Below, one piece after another: positions 20,737-30,052 of a stretch of DNA of 64,000 nt. Position 1 is the first letter of the stretch. Each line of letters begins with the position of its first letter. Both the position numbers and the translations under genes were made by a program. Origin of the DNA: Falciphora oryzae (Eukaryota; Ascomycota; Sordariomycetes; Magnaporthales; Magnaporthaceae); the NCBI GenBank assembly GCA_000733355.1, contig JNVV01000051.1, forward strand, positions 126,158-190,157. Reading direction: 5' to 3'. Below the pieces are notes generated by a model. It was not told where the DNA came from and did not search any database. It saw only the letters and a list, made by a program, of their open reading frames with translations.

Positions 20737-22596
20737 AGTCAAGACCCCTGTTTTGCGCCACCCCCCACTTCCGGCCACCCCAATTCTCAACACCATGCAT
20801 CCAACACGCCAATTTCATTCCGCAATTGTGATCTTTCCTAGCCAACTACAATACAGTCGGATATATCATCCGAATCGTCAGATGCAGGAGATTCTGGTGG
20901 ATCACTTGGCAGATCGCCATCCTCCCGTTGTGCACGCCTAATGTCGCCAATCCGCACAAAGGCCTCGTTTGGGTCCAGCAACACCTTCTTTCTTTTCAAC
21001 GGCCGTGCAACCTCCAATTCCGCCTCCAGGCGCCTGGTTTTTTGCTCGCACGTAACTAAAGCGATATCTTTTTCGTTGTAGGCCTTAGTAAGCTTTTGGA
21101 ACAACAAACGGGCCGTCCGGCCGAGCCGGAAGTTGTGGGCAAAGGTGGCCACTTGGGTACGCATCTGGAGGGTCGTTTTGGGAGTTGCCACAACCATATC
21201 AAATGGCATAGAGTACTTGGAATAGGTACTTTGAGCAACCCTCTCGGCCTCCAAAGCATCCTTTGCAGCCTGGGACGCTTTGGCGTTGCTATTTTCAAGG
21301 AGAGGGCTCATGAGAGGCTTACTGATCCTTGGGGGCCACAGGCCGGTGGCGGCCCAACCCGCTTTGATGATACGGGGTATGAGGGCCTCCTCCCTTGCTT
21401 TGTGATAGCAGTTGAGAAAATGACGTTTTCCTATCACAGTTGACGTGCAGAAGGCTGCAAAAAAGCCGCTGTGCCGGCGGTAGGCCTCCTTAACCGTGCT
21501 GAAGACCGCTAGATCGAGAGGCTGAAGGACGTGAGAGCTGTGGGCGGGCAGATAAACGAGCTGAACGTTGTTGGATGCACAAAGGTACATAAAGTCCTCT
21601 GTTGCGTGGGATCCGTGGCCGTCTAGGACCAAAAGCCGGCGATCTCCGGGGGTAGCCGGCACCGTATTCGGGAAGAAGATATCCTCAAGCCACTTTACAC
21701 CCGTTTTATCGTCTGTCCACCCCTTTTGTGTTGCGTGGAATCTCCAGGGCTTGAATCTCTCTTGATCCTCCAAAGAAAACCACTGCTTTTGTACTGATAA
21801 ACCCTTGAAAATGACGAGGGGGTCGAGCGCTTTTCCGGTGGCTGAAATGCATTCGATGATAATCGTCCAACCTCGCGTACCGAAGGCTTTTTTTTGCAAC
21901 GGCTTGCAGCCCCTGATACCCAAGACGAGGCCGTTGGATCCGAGGCCCTCCATAAGCCCGCACTCGTCGAGATTGTATCTGTTTTCCGGCTTGATAGCCT
22001 TAACGGCAGGCACCTCCAGACGAGGCCACCACGCCCGGATTACCTCCGTTGAGGCGCCGTTGACGCGTGCGTTTTCTATGCGCCGGGCTCTCTGGGTCTT
22101 GAGGATCGGGTATCTGGCTAAAAAACGAGCCACCCAACGCTTCCCGAGGGCTTGAGGGTCGCCGCCTTGTTCGAGGGTACGGCTGGCGATATAGCGCAAC
22201 TCTCCGTGGGTCGGAGGGTACCCTAGAGCGATCTGAACGAGCACCCAATCAGCCAAAAAGAGCTCTTGGGAAGGGTCAACGCGTTGACGGTGCGCTTGTG
22301 CACGGCAGGAGGGCAGGCCGCCTCCAATCCGGCGCCGGAGGGTAGACCTCGGGATACCCCATGTTTTCGAGGCCGACTTAACAGAAGCGCCGGCACGCAC
22401 GCCCTCGAGGGCGCACGCGATCTCCGTTTCCGTATATTGCTTCATGAAGGGTCCGGCATCAAAATGCACCAAAAAAGAGGTCAAAGGATCAATTGCTCGT
22501 TAAATGGCGACGCGTTGAAGTTGACGCGTTGAAAATCGGGTGGTTGGAATTGGGGTGGCCGGAAGTGGGGGGTGGCGCAAAACAGGGGTCTTGACT
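20737..22596 (-). mobile_element. Inner Fot/pogo transposon, structurally intact
   Basis: 1,860 bp with perfect inverted repeats of about 50 bp (20737-20786 and 22547-22596, starting AGTCAAGACCCCTGTTTTGC), flanked by TA at 20735-20736 and 22597-22598. It encodes one uninterrupted transposase on the minus strand. It sits inside the last codons of the outer element's transposase, so it is the younger insertion. Perfect repeats, a clean TA duplication and an intact frame suggest recent, possibly continuing, mobility. Confidence 0.95.
20838..22445 (-). CDS. Fot/pogo DDE transposase (inner element)
   Basis: 535 residues from the ATG at 22445; an upstream TTG at 22484 is in frame but a less likely start. 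Domains: psq HTH (YTETEIACALEGV ... SKTWGIPRSTLRRRI, residues about 4-40), CENP-B-like HTH (about 50-115, including LGKRWVARFLARYP), and the DDE_1 catalytic core with all three Asp residues: YNLDECGLMEG, LVLDGHGSH and LQPLDLAVFS. The C-terminus is coiled and acidic, without the CCHC knuckle of the outer enzyme. It should bind the terminal repeats and perform TA-targeted cut-and-paste. No stops or frameshifts. Confidence 0.95.
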   Translation of the reverse strand: MKQYTETEIACALEGVRAGASVKSASKTWGIPRSTLRRRIGGGLPSCRAQAHRQRVDPSQELFLADWVLVQIALGYPPTHGELRYIASRTLEQGGDPQALGKRWVARFLARYPILKTQRARRIENARVNGASTEVIRAWWPRLEVPAVKAIKPENRYNLDECGLMEGLGSNGLVLGIRGCKPLQKKAFGTRGWTIIIECISATGKALDPLVIFKGLSVQKQWFSLEDQERFKPWRFHATQKGWTDDKTGVKWLEDIFFPNTVPATPGDRRLLVLDGHGSHATEDFMYLCASNNVQLVYLPAHSSHVLQPLDLAVFSTVKEAYRRHSGFFAAFCTSTVIGKRHFLNCYHKAREEALIPRIIKAGWAATGLWPPRISKPLMSPLLENSNAKASQAAKDALEAERVAQSTYSKYSMPFDMVVATPKTTLQMRTQVATFAHNFRLGRTARLLFQKLTKAYNEKDIALVTCEQKTRRLEAELEVARPLKRKKVLLDPNEAFVRIGDIRRAQREDGDLPSDPPESPASDDSDDISDCIVVG

Positions 22597-22851
22597 TACA
22601 GCAAGAAATGCGCGACCATGGGGGTCAGGAAAGGAGGGCGACGACGACTCGTCGGCGATGTGGCACGTGCGGCAAGACCGGACACAATGCGCGCACCTGT
22701 CAGGAAGAAGTAGAAATGTCCGATGTATATAGTTCAGAATAGTTTGAATGGATTGCTGGCGTTGTTGGGTTGGCATGCGCGTCGATTGACCGGAGGTCGG
22801 GTGTGGGTGCGCGACTCGCTTATATGCGCGACTCGCTTATGAACCACGTTA

Positions 22852-23220
22852 AACCATATGTGCCATTGGTATTTGTCCCGCAGGATCCCCGTGGGGATCA
22901 ATCCTGCATCGTTGTCAAACATGGTGGGTGCTTCTAACGCACGGGAACGTTTTAAGGTGCGCTCGGGAAACGCCGGGTCTGGTAACAGGGGTTGGGAGTG
23001 GAGGTCCGAAAAGGAGGTGGCGATAGCTTCAACGTTGGTGATCGGTAAACTCGTGAGCGTAAAATGGGTGTTCTACACGGGCCTGCCGCGCACTGGTGAA
23101 AGTCTTTGTGTGTTTGATGAAGGTAGGTAAGCGGAGGTAGAAGGGGCTATTGCAATGCAACCTTTAAAATGCGGAAAAGGGGTTTAAAACGCCGGGCTTA
23201 TAACTATTGCAAAGTAGAGG
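22852..23220. other. Flank of the Fot element, no supported gene
   Basis: A plus-strand frame stays open at 22858-23130 without recognised features. The stretch ends at the assembly gap. Confidence 0.3.
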
Positions 23221-23756
23221 NNNNNNNNNNNNNNNNNNNNNNNNNNNNNNNNNNNNNNNNNNNNNNNNNNNNNNNNNNNNNNNNNNNNNNNNNNNNNNNN
23301 NNNNNNNNNNNNNNNNNNNNNNNNNNNNNNNNNNNNNNNNNNNNNNNNNNNNNNNNNNNNNNNNNNNNNNNNNNNNNNNNNNNNNNNNNNNNNNNNNNNN
23401 NNNNNNNNNNNNNNNNNNNNNNNNNNNNNNNNNNNNNNNNNNNNNNNNNNNNNNNNNNNNNNNNNNNNNNNNNNNNNNNNNNNNNNNNNNNNNNNNNNNN
23501 NNNNNNNNNNNNNNNNNNNNNNNNNNNNNNNNNNNNNNNNNNNNNNNNNNNNNNNNNNNNNNNNNNNNNNNNNNNNNNNNNNNNNNNNNNNNNNNNNNNN
23601 NNNNNNNNNNNNNNNNNNNNNNNNNNNNNNNNNNNNNNNNNNNNNNNNNNNNNNNNNNNNNNNNNNNNNNNNNNNNNNNNNNNNNNNNNNNNNNNNNNNN
23701 NNNNNNNNNNNNNNNNNNNNNNNNNNNNNNNNNNNNNNNNNNNNNNNNNNNNNNNN
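23221..23756. other. Assembly gap
   Basis: 536 unknown bases (N), between the Fot flank and a LINE 3' region. Confidence 1.
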
Positions 23757-24437
23757 GACCCCCCCTGGGCCCGGCCGGAGGTGCGGGGGACTAACGAGCC
23801 TACTGTTGGTCCTAATAATACAAAGGAAAAGATAAAAAGTGTATAAAAAAAGGAAAAGGTTATAAGCGGGCTTTATAAGCCCTGTTGTTACCGTTTAGCG
23901 ATAGTGTAGTAGTTGGTAGCTTCGACGAACGAAGCAAAAAGGGAGGGCTTTTAAAAAAGCCGTTTCCAATATCCAGGCCTACCGAAAGCCGGGGAGGGGT
24001 CCGCTATGGGCTACTTGTGTTTTGCCGCCTTAGCCAACCTGCAAAATACAGGGTGTGAAAGGGATCTATTTCGCCCACAGCGGCACGGGTTATCGTCCTC
24101 GTGTCCGAATTTTCGGTGGTACCAGTCGAAATCCCCGTAGCCGGTGCGTGCGGCTATTAGCCGTTGCAATACCTTCCGGTGCAGTTGCAACGCGTCGGGC
24201 GTATATTGTGGATTTAAAAGGCGTGTAATAAAAAAATTGCATTTCGGGTGGCTGGCACTGACAACCAACAACGGGGAGCCACCGAGTATCCCCGGCTTTT
24301 GGGAGAAACTGCCGTTTCTTAATGCCGAGATCATCATAGTCGTAAGCGAAGTTGACCGTGGTGGGAGGGTGAGCAGACAGCGCCCCTTTTGGAAGTTGAC
24401 TCATTGCTACGAAAGCTGCTGCATGCCGACTCGGCAA
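23757..24437 (-). mobile_element. LINE (Tad-like) 3' fragment: RT C-terminus and 3' UTR
   Basis: On the minus strand two overlapping frames (24437-24090 and 24337-24011) give the end of a LINE polyprotein. The second carries ARTGYGDFDWYHRKFGHEDD followed by CRCGRN and FCR, the cysteine/histidine segment after RT and RNase H in fungal LINEs. The frame change shows decay. The 3' UTR (24010-23757) ends at the gap with a GGGCCCAGGGGGGGTC motif also seen near 29408, linking it to the (CT)n-tailed copies. 5'-truncated. Confidence 0.7.
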
Positions 24438-24643
24438 GTTGCACCAGCGTCAACACTTTACAAATCGTTGGAGTTGAGGCGCCTGCAGGGCAATGCAGGA
24501 TTACGCTGTTGATTCGCTGTTGATTCGCTCACACTTGTTGATCGCGGTTCACGTCGTCCTGGCGGCTTCATATATTCTCGCGCGTCGATAGTGCTTCGGA
24601 ACAATTTGAACAACACAGTGAGGCAAATGATCGTATAATAGAT

Positions 24644-25057
24644 TCAGCGCAGGAAAATGCAGCTATCGCAGTCGGGGAGAAGCGCCAACTCATACATGCC
24701 AGTTAAATAATTAAACGTCGGCGCTATGGCGTGCGGCCGCAGCCCTTTGCGGCTCCCCTTCCACCGCTGCTTATAAACGCAAACGCGGCCTCCTCTCGAG
24801 CACATCTCGCAAGGTACCTTCAAATCACACTGCACAGGCGCTATTAGTTCAAACGTTGTAAATTGCACTTCAGCAATCGGAAACAAGCTTACACGTTATT
24901 TTTTTGTGCGGCAGGGCGTACAGGCCTTTCTCGCGCGTGGCTTCCGCTTCTGCGAAGTCGAGCCGCCGGAACTGCCCGGCTGGTCTGAACTAGGTTCGCC
25001 CTTCCCGCTGCTCTTCGCCTTATTGGGCTGCCCAACACGGCATTCTTTGTTGGCTAC
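24644..25057 (-). pseudogene. Zn(II)2Cys6 transcription factor, N-terminal fragment
   Basis: Exon 1 (to 24893) encodes a basic, Ser/Gly-rich lead and RKACTPCRTKK. A GTAAGC donor at 24892 and an acceptor at 24830 define a 63-bp intron, and exon 2 begins CDLKVPCEMCSRGGRVCVY. Spliced, the six cysteines have the spacing CX2CX6CX5CX2CX6C of a fungal zinc cluster that binds DNA. One TAA (24896-24898, CAA in the expected sequence) breaks it. Exon 2 runs only about 40 residues past the cluster to a stop at 24644; no regulatory domain remains. No ATG is visible upstream. Confidence 0.65.
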
Positions 25058-25110
25058 CGGATCTCATCCGCTAGAACATTTCCCGTAGACGGCACGAAGC
25101 GTTCCTCGTC

Positions 25111-25330
25111 CTAGGGCAGGGGCGTGGCTGTTTTGACCGCGATCTTTTCGGTGTACGAATCGTGCACCAGAATGGTCCTTCTGTCGGCCCTGCTCCTTAA
25201 GATACTGATGCCCAGGAACCACGCGGCTGCGTCTTCTCCTTTTTTTCTCCTTTTTAGGTCGAGCGCTTCCTTGATTCGCGCCACGATCTCCCTGGCCGAG
25301 GCCGCGTTTTCCCTCAGGGGCCCAGCACAT
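25111..25330 (-). pseudogene. Copia reverse transcriptase fragment
   Basis: The minus-strand frame contains AAAWFLGISILRSRADRR and LVHDSYTEKIA, the conserved segment late in fungal Copia RT. Only about 70 residues remain, abutting the tyrosinase fragment at about 25378, so a decayed Copia copy probably inserted there. Confidence 0.7.
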
Positions 25331-25378
25331 ACGTGTACCATCCAGCACCACCACCCGTGATTTGCCCCTACTGACAGC

Positions 25379-25980
25379 ATCCTGCAGCTACTGGGACTGG
25401 ACTACGAGGGCCTCCGCCACTCGCCCGTCATGTCGGCCGACCACGGCTTCGGCGGCGACGGCAGCGCCACCCGGAACGAGACGGGCCCGGACGGCCGCGC
25501 CTTCAAGTGCGTCGACTCCAGCCCCTTCTCGCACCTGCGGCCCGAGTACCTGAAAAAAGTCGCTACGCGATTTTTTTTGAAGGTGAAAAAGGGTATTTCG
25601 AATGGAAAGTCAAAACAGCAAGAACCGACTCGTTTGTGTTGAGAAGCACAAAAAAGAGTCTCGTCGCTGTTGGACTCTTCAGGGTTTATATGTTGTTTGG
25701 CGGACGCGTATAAGTCACAGAAAAAAAAAGCTAAAAGTGTGTGTCTGTAGAGCCGCTATTCTTCCTGCACCACGCGCAGGCCGACCGCCTCTGGTGGCAC
25801 TGGCAGCAGCAGAACTCGTCGCGTCAGGCCGAGTAAGAAGGCTTGGCGTGGCACTTTGGCGAGACGGGGGGACGCGAGGTCAGCCTCGACAACGTCCTGG
25901 TCATATATGGCCTGGCCGGTGACGTCAACGTCCGGGACGCCATGGATACCGCGACCGGCGAGTTGTGCTACACTTATTGA
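25379..25980 (+). pseudogene. Tyrosinase-like pseudogene (copper B half)
   Basis: The first part (25379-25550) encodes MSADHGFGGDGS and FKCVDSSPFSHLRPEYL, the block before copper site B. The second part (25750-25980) encodes PLFFLHHAQADRLWWHWQQ, the copper B His pair, and ends DAMDTATGELCYTY with a natural stop at 25978. Between them 25551-25749 holds unrelated sequence in place of roughly 100 residues that normally include another copper ligand; a TAA at 25834 also interrupts (it could be a decayed donor, GTAAGA). The copper A half is missing, cut off by the Copia fragment. Tyrosinases oxidise phenols in pigment or secondary metabolism. Confidence 0.75.
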
Positions 25981-26789
25981 TGCTGGAGCCCGTGACACTT
26001 TTGTGGTCCCGCTTTGCTGGGCTCGCGGCAAAAACGCCCCTGATGGGGGACAAAAGCATCTCCTAAGCAGGCGGGCCTGCCGCTTTCCGTATTTTAGGAT
26101 GCATTTTTCGGTACAACAACCCGGGTCATCGTCCGCCTCTGAGGAAAGCGTCCACCTTCCCCCAGCCTGCCAGGGCCGGTTCGTCGGAAGCTGCCCAATC
26201 AACAGCAGCAACAAAAGGTGTAAGTGGACTTGGGTCAACTAGGGCTACAGATCACTGCCAAATACAAGCCTCGCTTTGTCCGTCTGCCTCGGGCTTTCAA
26301 TTTGAGCCAATGCCCATTTCTGTTGCACCTTGAACGAGCGTCGTGTGGAGAAAAAGCTACTTAGGAGAAAGGGATGATGTTTAAAGATGGATCCGTGACG
26401 TGGTTAGTACTACAGGCGGGGTCTGCAGTGGCCGCCACAGAGTTTAACCTCGACCATTTCCTAGATTTTCTGTTGTTATTCCGGGTTTGTTTTTTATTGC
26501 GCGACATTTGGCATGGCGCACTGCAGACGGCGTTTTATTCGTAGGGCTGAGTCACTGGTCTGGGCCGCTGGGACATGGGGTGCGGGCTGAAATCCACCTG
26601 CACATGATCCATAACACCCGGGTGGGCCCAATAGTCACTAGGTGGGTCATGTACCTGGGGTGTTCCACTCAGGTGGGCGTGGGCTGCAAGGGCCTCTACG
26701 CGCCGGCTTAATTACGCGCGACCTCGCCCTCCGCCTCCGCTGTCTTCTTGGTCCCATCTTTCCCCAGTCGTAGCAGAACCCTCGCCACA
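25981..26789. other. No supported gene
   Basis: Short frames on both strands, none with a recognisable domain. Confidence 0.35.
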
Positions 26790-27829
26790 ATGCATCCCAA
26801 GCCACAGCCATTTATTTACCCCGAATCCGATCGCAAGGTCGACGCCAGCGCCGGCTCTGACACCGACGCCGACTCGGAAGCCGATTTCGTCAGTCACCGA
26901 GCCCTTAAATGCTGGCTACCTAGGCAGCCATTTAGTGCTAATACTTTGTGCCGGAGCAGACCTTTTGGCTGGGCACCCGCCGAGTTACGGCGCGTGGGGA
27001 GGTGTGCGACCATCACCCCAACGTAGTGTTCCTGCGCGTGCTGCCGAACCTGCCGAGCCGACTTTCCGATCGCCTGTCCCGCCTCCTCCTTGCGATTTGG
27101 AGAGAGCGCTTCGAGGCGCGATGGCCCGAGTGGTTCCTGCCCGACCACATCATCATGAAGAGAGAGAAGCCCGATTGGAAGGAAGAATTCGATAACGAAG
27201 CGGATATATACAAGCTCCTAGCCCCGCTAGGTAGCCGCGTTGTGCCCAAGCTCTACGGCCAGACCGAGTACCCGGGCACGGACAAAGTCAAAAGGCGCGC
27301 GCTCATTATGTCGGACATCGGCGGGGTTTGGCTAGGCGAGCCCGAGGTGGGCTCGCTTCCCCTCGATCACGTCGAGGAGATGCTAAGTAACGCATTCCGG
27401 TCTATTATCGACGCCGGGGTCGTACATTGCGATACGAAACTCGACAATATGCACATCGTAGGCGACAAGGTCATGCTTTTCGATTTTGATACGTCGACGA
27501 AGGTAGAAGACGATATGGATCCGGAATTCGCCGTATCTTCTGTCAATTTTGTTTTGCGCCAATATATCAACTGTCACAATCGCTTCCCCAATGGCATTCC
27601 CTGGGGAGCGCTCCCTTGCCACCGGCCATCTTGGCCCAAACCTCCGAAACAAGGTAAGAAAATTACAGACCTATGCTATGTGACGATAATCCCGCGGCTT
27701 TGCAAATTTGTAAATACAACACAAGCAAACGAGTTGGCCCAGATTTTGCACGCTACGTTAACACTGCCTCGTAACAGTTTTTTCGCAGGGTCCCGCCCCT
27801 TTAGGAGGTTTCGAACCCGTAAGCAATAA
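26790..27829 (+). pseudogene. Protein kinase-like gene with a single-base frameshift
   Basis: ATG at 26790 (context CACAATGC) opens a frame with an acidic lead (MHPKPQPFIYPESD). One base appears to be missing near 26945: adding it joins this frame to the one carrying FWLGTRRV and on through DHIIMKREKPDWKEEF, FDNEADIYKLL and ALIMSDIGG to the catalytic loop VVHCDTKLDN and a DFD motif in VMLFDFDTS, kinase features of a fungal kinase-like family. A possible donor follows at 27652 (GTAAGA). After about 27780 the sequence is unrelated, so the C-lobe end is uncertain. If the missing base is an assembly error the gene may be functional. Confidence 0.6.
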
Positions 27830-28304
27830 TGTCCCACAGCCGCGCGTTGGGAGAGCGGGGCCGTAGGCGAATAGGGACAAAGCGCGGTTCAAGCGAGACC
27901 GGTGCAAAAACTCGCACTGAACAGCACTGTGTTGTGTCGGAAGGCCAGCCACATGATCCAACAGTTTGAGGATAGCGACGGCCCAGGGCAAGCAAGGCCG
28001 CGAGCCTCTGGGCGGCGGAGCAGCTACGGGCGTAGCGGAGCGTGTGGAATCACTCAAATGGAGGGAAGACCGAAAGAATGGGCAGTTGGCGATGTCACAA
28101 CCAACCAGCCTCACTGCAAATGTAAGGATAACCACGCGGCTCGTTGGAGACTATCTGGAAAGAGGGAAGATCAATATACAGCTCTTCTAGTCGGCCTGCC
28201 GGCTACTCTGCCTCCGCCGCCGCCTCCTCCAGACTGGCCTCGTCCTGCTCATAATGCTCCAAACCTCAAGGGATCTCGACCCAGGCCCCGTTCGGATGGT
28301 TCCT
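27830..28304. other. No supported gene; tRNA-like A/B-box motifs
   Basis: GCGCGTTGGGAGAGCGG at about 27844 resembles a tRNA A box, and GGTTCAAGCGAGACC at about 27887 a B box. The segments do not fold into a credible cloverleaf; a degraded tRNA-derived SINE is possible. Confidence 0.25.
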
Positions 28305-28563
28305 CTAAGAGCTCGCGGGCGGGCCGAGGTTGAAACCGAAGGCCGCGCTACCGGGTTCGATATGGCGGAACGGCAACAGGCGCCTCGGCTCGAGGCCCAG
28401 GACCAGACGACGGCCCAGGATGGCGGGGAGGCCCAACATGGTCAGCTGCTTGTTGACCTGGGCGAGCTCGCGCTGCGAGGCATTACGGATCCGGATGTAG
28501 TTGTCCAATTCGATGTCGCCTCCGTCGTCGTACCGGATTTTGAAGAGGAGATTTCCCAGTTAT
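28305..28563 (-). CDS. Unrecognised open stretch (about 85 codons)
   Basis: The frame contains KIRYDDGGDIELDNYIRIRN and then ASQRELAQVNKQLTMLGL, with the compositional look of real protein. No family recognised, no start codon in a good position and no neighbours to help; probably an exon or gene fragment. Confidence 0.3.
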
Positions 28564-29050
28564 AAGCATGTGCCCTGCCTCCTACAGACGAGCTTGCGTA
28601 TAGAGGATGCTCGACCGGCACCGTATCTCGCAAGCTTGGGTTGACCTTGTGCGAAAAGTGATTTATACGTGCCGTCGGTGCTGGTCCTGCTAGTAGATGG
28701 GAGGCAGAGACGGTGGCGGCAGTGCAGCCTCCAAAATACATAGAGAGAGGTTCAAGGGCGCGTTGCACGACCTGCTCGCCCGAAGCCACGCGCGGCAGCA
28801 AAGCGACGCCCCAGGGGTGCCTGTGCTGTCGTCGACGTGGGCGCGCAGGACGAAAAATGCGTGGCCGATCCGTCGAGTGATGTTTATCCATTCTAATGCA
28901 TCCCTTGGTTTCCGTCTTTCGTCTTCCTCGACGCCACGCCTCGCCGGCTGCTTACTTGGGCAAAAGCGACATGTTCTTGGCCCTCGGATCTCCTTCACCC
29001 CGGAAGCGCACGTCGCCTTCTGCGGCCCACTGGGCCAATTTCCGCATCGA

Positions 29051-29053
<3 letters not shown>

Positions 29054-29098
<45 letters not shown>

Positions 29099-29430
29099 AT
29101 TTAACGTCGGTATAGTCGGGATCTACCAGTCCCTGCCTCCCAAGGGGCATACGACGTGCTAGCGCTACTTAAGCTTATTTACACCAGGCTATAGTGCTGC
29201 TATCGAAGCGGCTAACAGATTAAACCCGAAGGCATGCGGAGATCGGGCCGCGTTCCGGCGCTCCTTATTGGTAAGCGGGCAATCGGCAAAAAGGGCGAGT
29301 AAACGCCAGGGCGCTATAAGCGCTGCTGTTGGTGGTAGGGAGAAGCAGTCGGCCGGCAAAGTGCCGGGAAAAGAGTAAGGCCGGGTGAAGGCGGGAGGGT
29401 CCTCGGGACCCCCCCTGGGCCCGGCCAAAG
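29054..29430 (-). repeat. LINE-like 3' tail with (GA/CT)n, inverted copy
   Basis: Reverse-complement copy of 13630-13972. On the plus strand about 42 bp of GA repeats (29054-29095) are followed by TTTATTTAACGTCGGTATAG and then about 330 bp of close match up to GGCCGGGCCCAGGGGGGGTC near 29410 (reverse complement). It shares the NAARSPHAFGFNLLAASIAAL-type frame end with the other copy. Confidence 0.65.
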
Positions 29431-30052
29431 AAAGAAAGTTGGGGGCTGGAGGGCCTAATTCCAAACCAGGTGTCCTTGTGTGTTTTTCTGCGTATCGAAC
29501 GATAGGTTGCGCGGTTTGCAACGTGGTGTCAGGCGCACCGTTCAGGCCACGTTGGCAAACAGAGCCGCGGCAGGATCTTGCGCGTGCGATGCCACCTATA
29601 CTTCAGTATAGCCCGGCGTGACAACAAACAGAGGCGCAGCGGCAGGATGAGGAAAGGAAAAAGATTACAACAGCTTGCTACTTTTTTTTTTCCGAAGGTG
29701 TTGGGAGGCTGGCGCAGAATGAAAATTCAATCTCAATCTCATTTCAAATTGGTTATGTAATTAGTCAGCACGTCAGCCCAGGCTGACGTGCTGACTAATC
29801 GATGCTTGGTGGCATTTATCGATCAATGCTTTGCTCGCCGCGAGGGAAAACGCAAAGACCCACGTTTCGGCAGGCGGTACCCAGCACCGCCGGCCCGGGG
29901 GAGGCACACCTCGGTCAAGGCGGCTCATGACGGCGGTCAACCCCCCTGGAGCGACGCACGCTACGGCGCACCGGGGGGGACGCGCGACATGGAGAATTCC
30001 CGAGTGCTGTGTGCTTTGCTGTTACGCCTTTATTGAAACTCTAGAAAATGCA
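29431..30052. other. No supported gene; perfect palindrome at 29760-29799
   Basis: ATTAGTCAGCACGTCAGCC-CA-GGCTGACGTGCTGACTAAT: 19-bp arms around a 2-bp loop, with no mismatch. Nothing coding was recognised in the stretch. Confidence 0.6.

Larger units (their letters stand above)
19225..22742 (+). pseudogene. Outer Fot/pogo transposase, RIP-mutated and split by an insertion
   Basis: Coding sequence 19225-20736 resumes at 22599-22742 once the inner transposon and one TA are removed. Domains: psq-type HTH (SMRKAAKIYDVPQSTLRDR), CENP-B-type HTH, then the DDE_1 core: first Asp in YNFDETGF; second position LNGHESH, so Asp is replaced by Asn at 20050; third Asp in LQPLDVGCF. In-frame stops lie at 19795 (CAG to TAG) and 19930 (TGG to TAG). 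After the insertion the frame gives CGTCGKTGHNARTC (22659-22700), a CCHC zinc knuckle at the transposase C-terminus, then a stop at 22740. All three lesions are transitions, matching RIP. Confidence 0.9.
19127..22849 (+). mobile_element. Outer Fot/pogo (Tc1/mariner) transposon, carrying a nested element
   Basis: The terminal inverted repeats start ACGTGGTTCATAAGCGAGTC and each holds two tandem copies of CATAAGCGAGTCGCGCA (19135-19168 on the left; the mirrored pair at the right end, to 22849, with one C/T change). TA target duplications lie at 19125-19126 and 22850-22851. Without the inner element (20737-22596 plus one TA) the length is 1,861 bp, right for Fot-type elements. Its transposase has two nonsense changes and a lost catalytic Asp, so this copy is inactive. 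Confidence 0.9.

Noticed and set aside
22858..23130. Plus-strand 90-codon frame right of the Fot element
   Set aside because: No domain, start context or splice pattern; it ends near the gap.
27790..27905. tRNA-like A and B boxes on both strands
   Set aside because: No cloverleaf with a 7-bp acceptor and an anticodon loop could be drawn; at most a SINE relic.
28697..29104. 135-codon plus-strand frame ending in an Arg-Glu repeat
   Set aside because: The Arg-Glu run is only the (GA)n microsatellite of the LINE tail; the rest has no domain.
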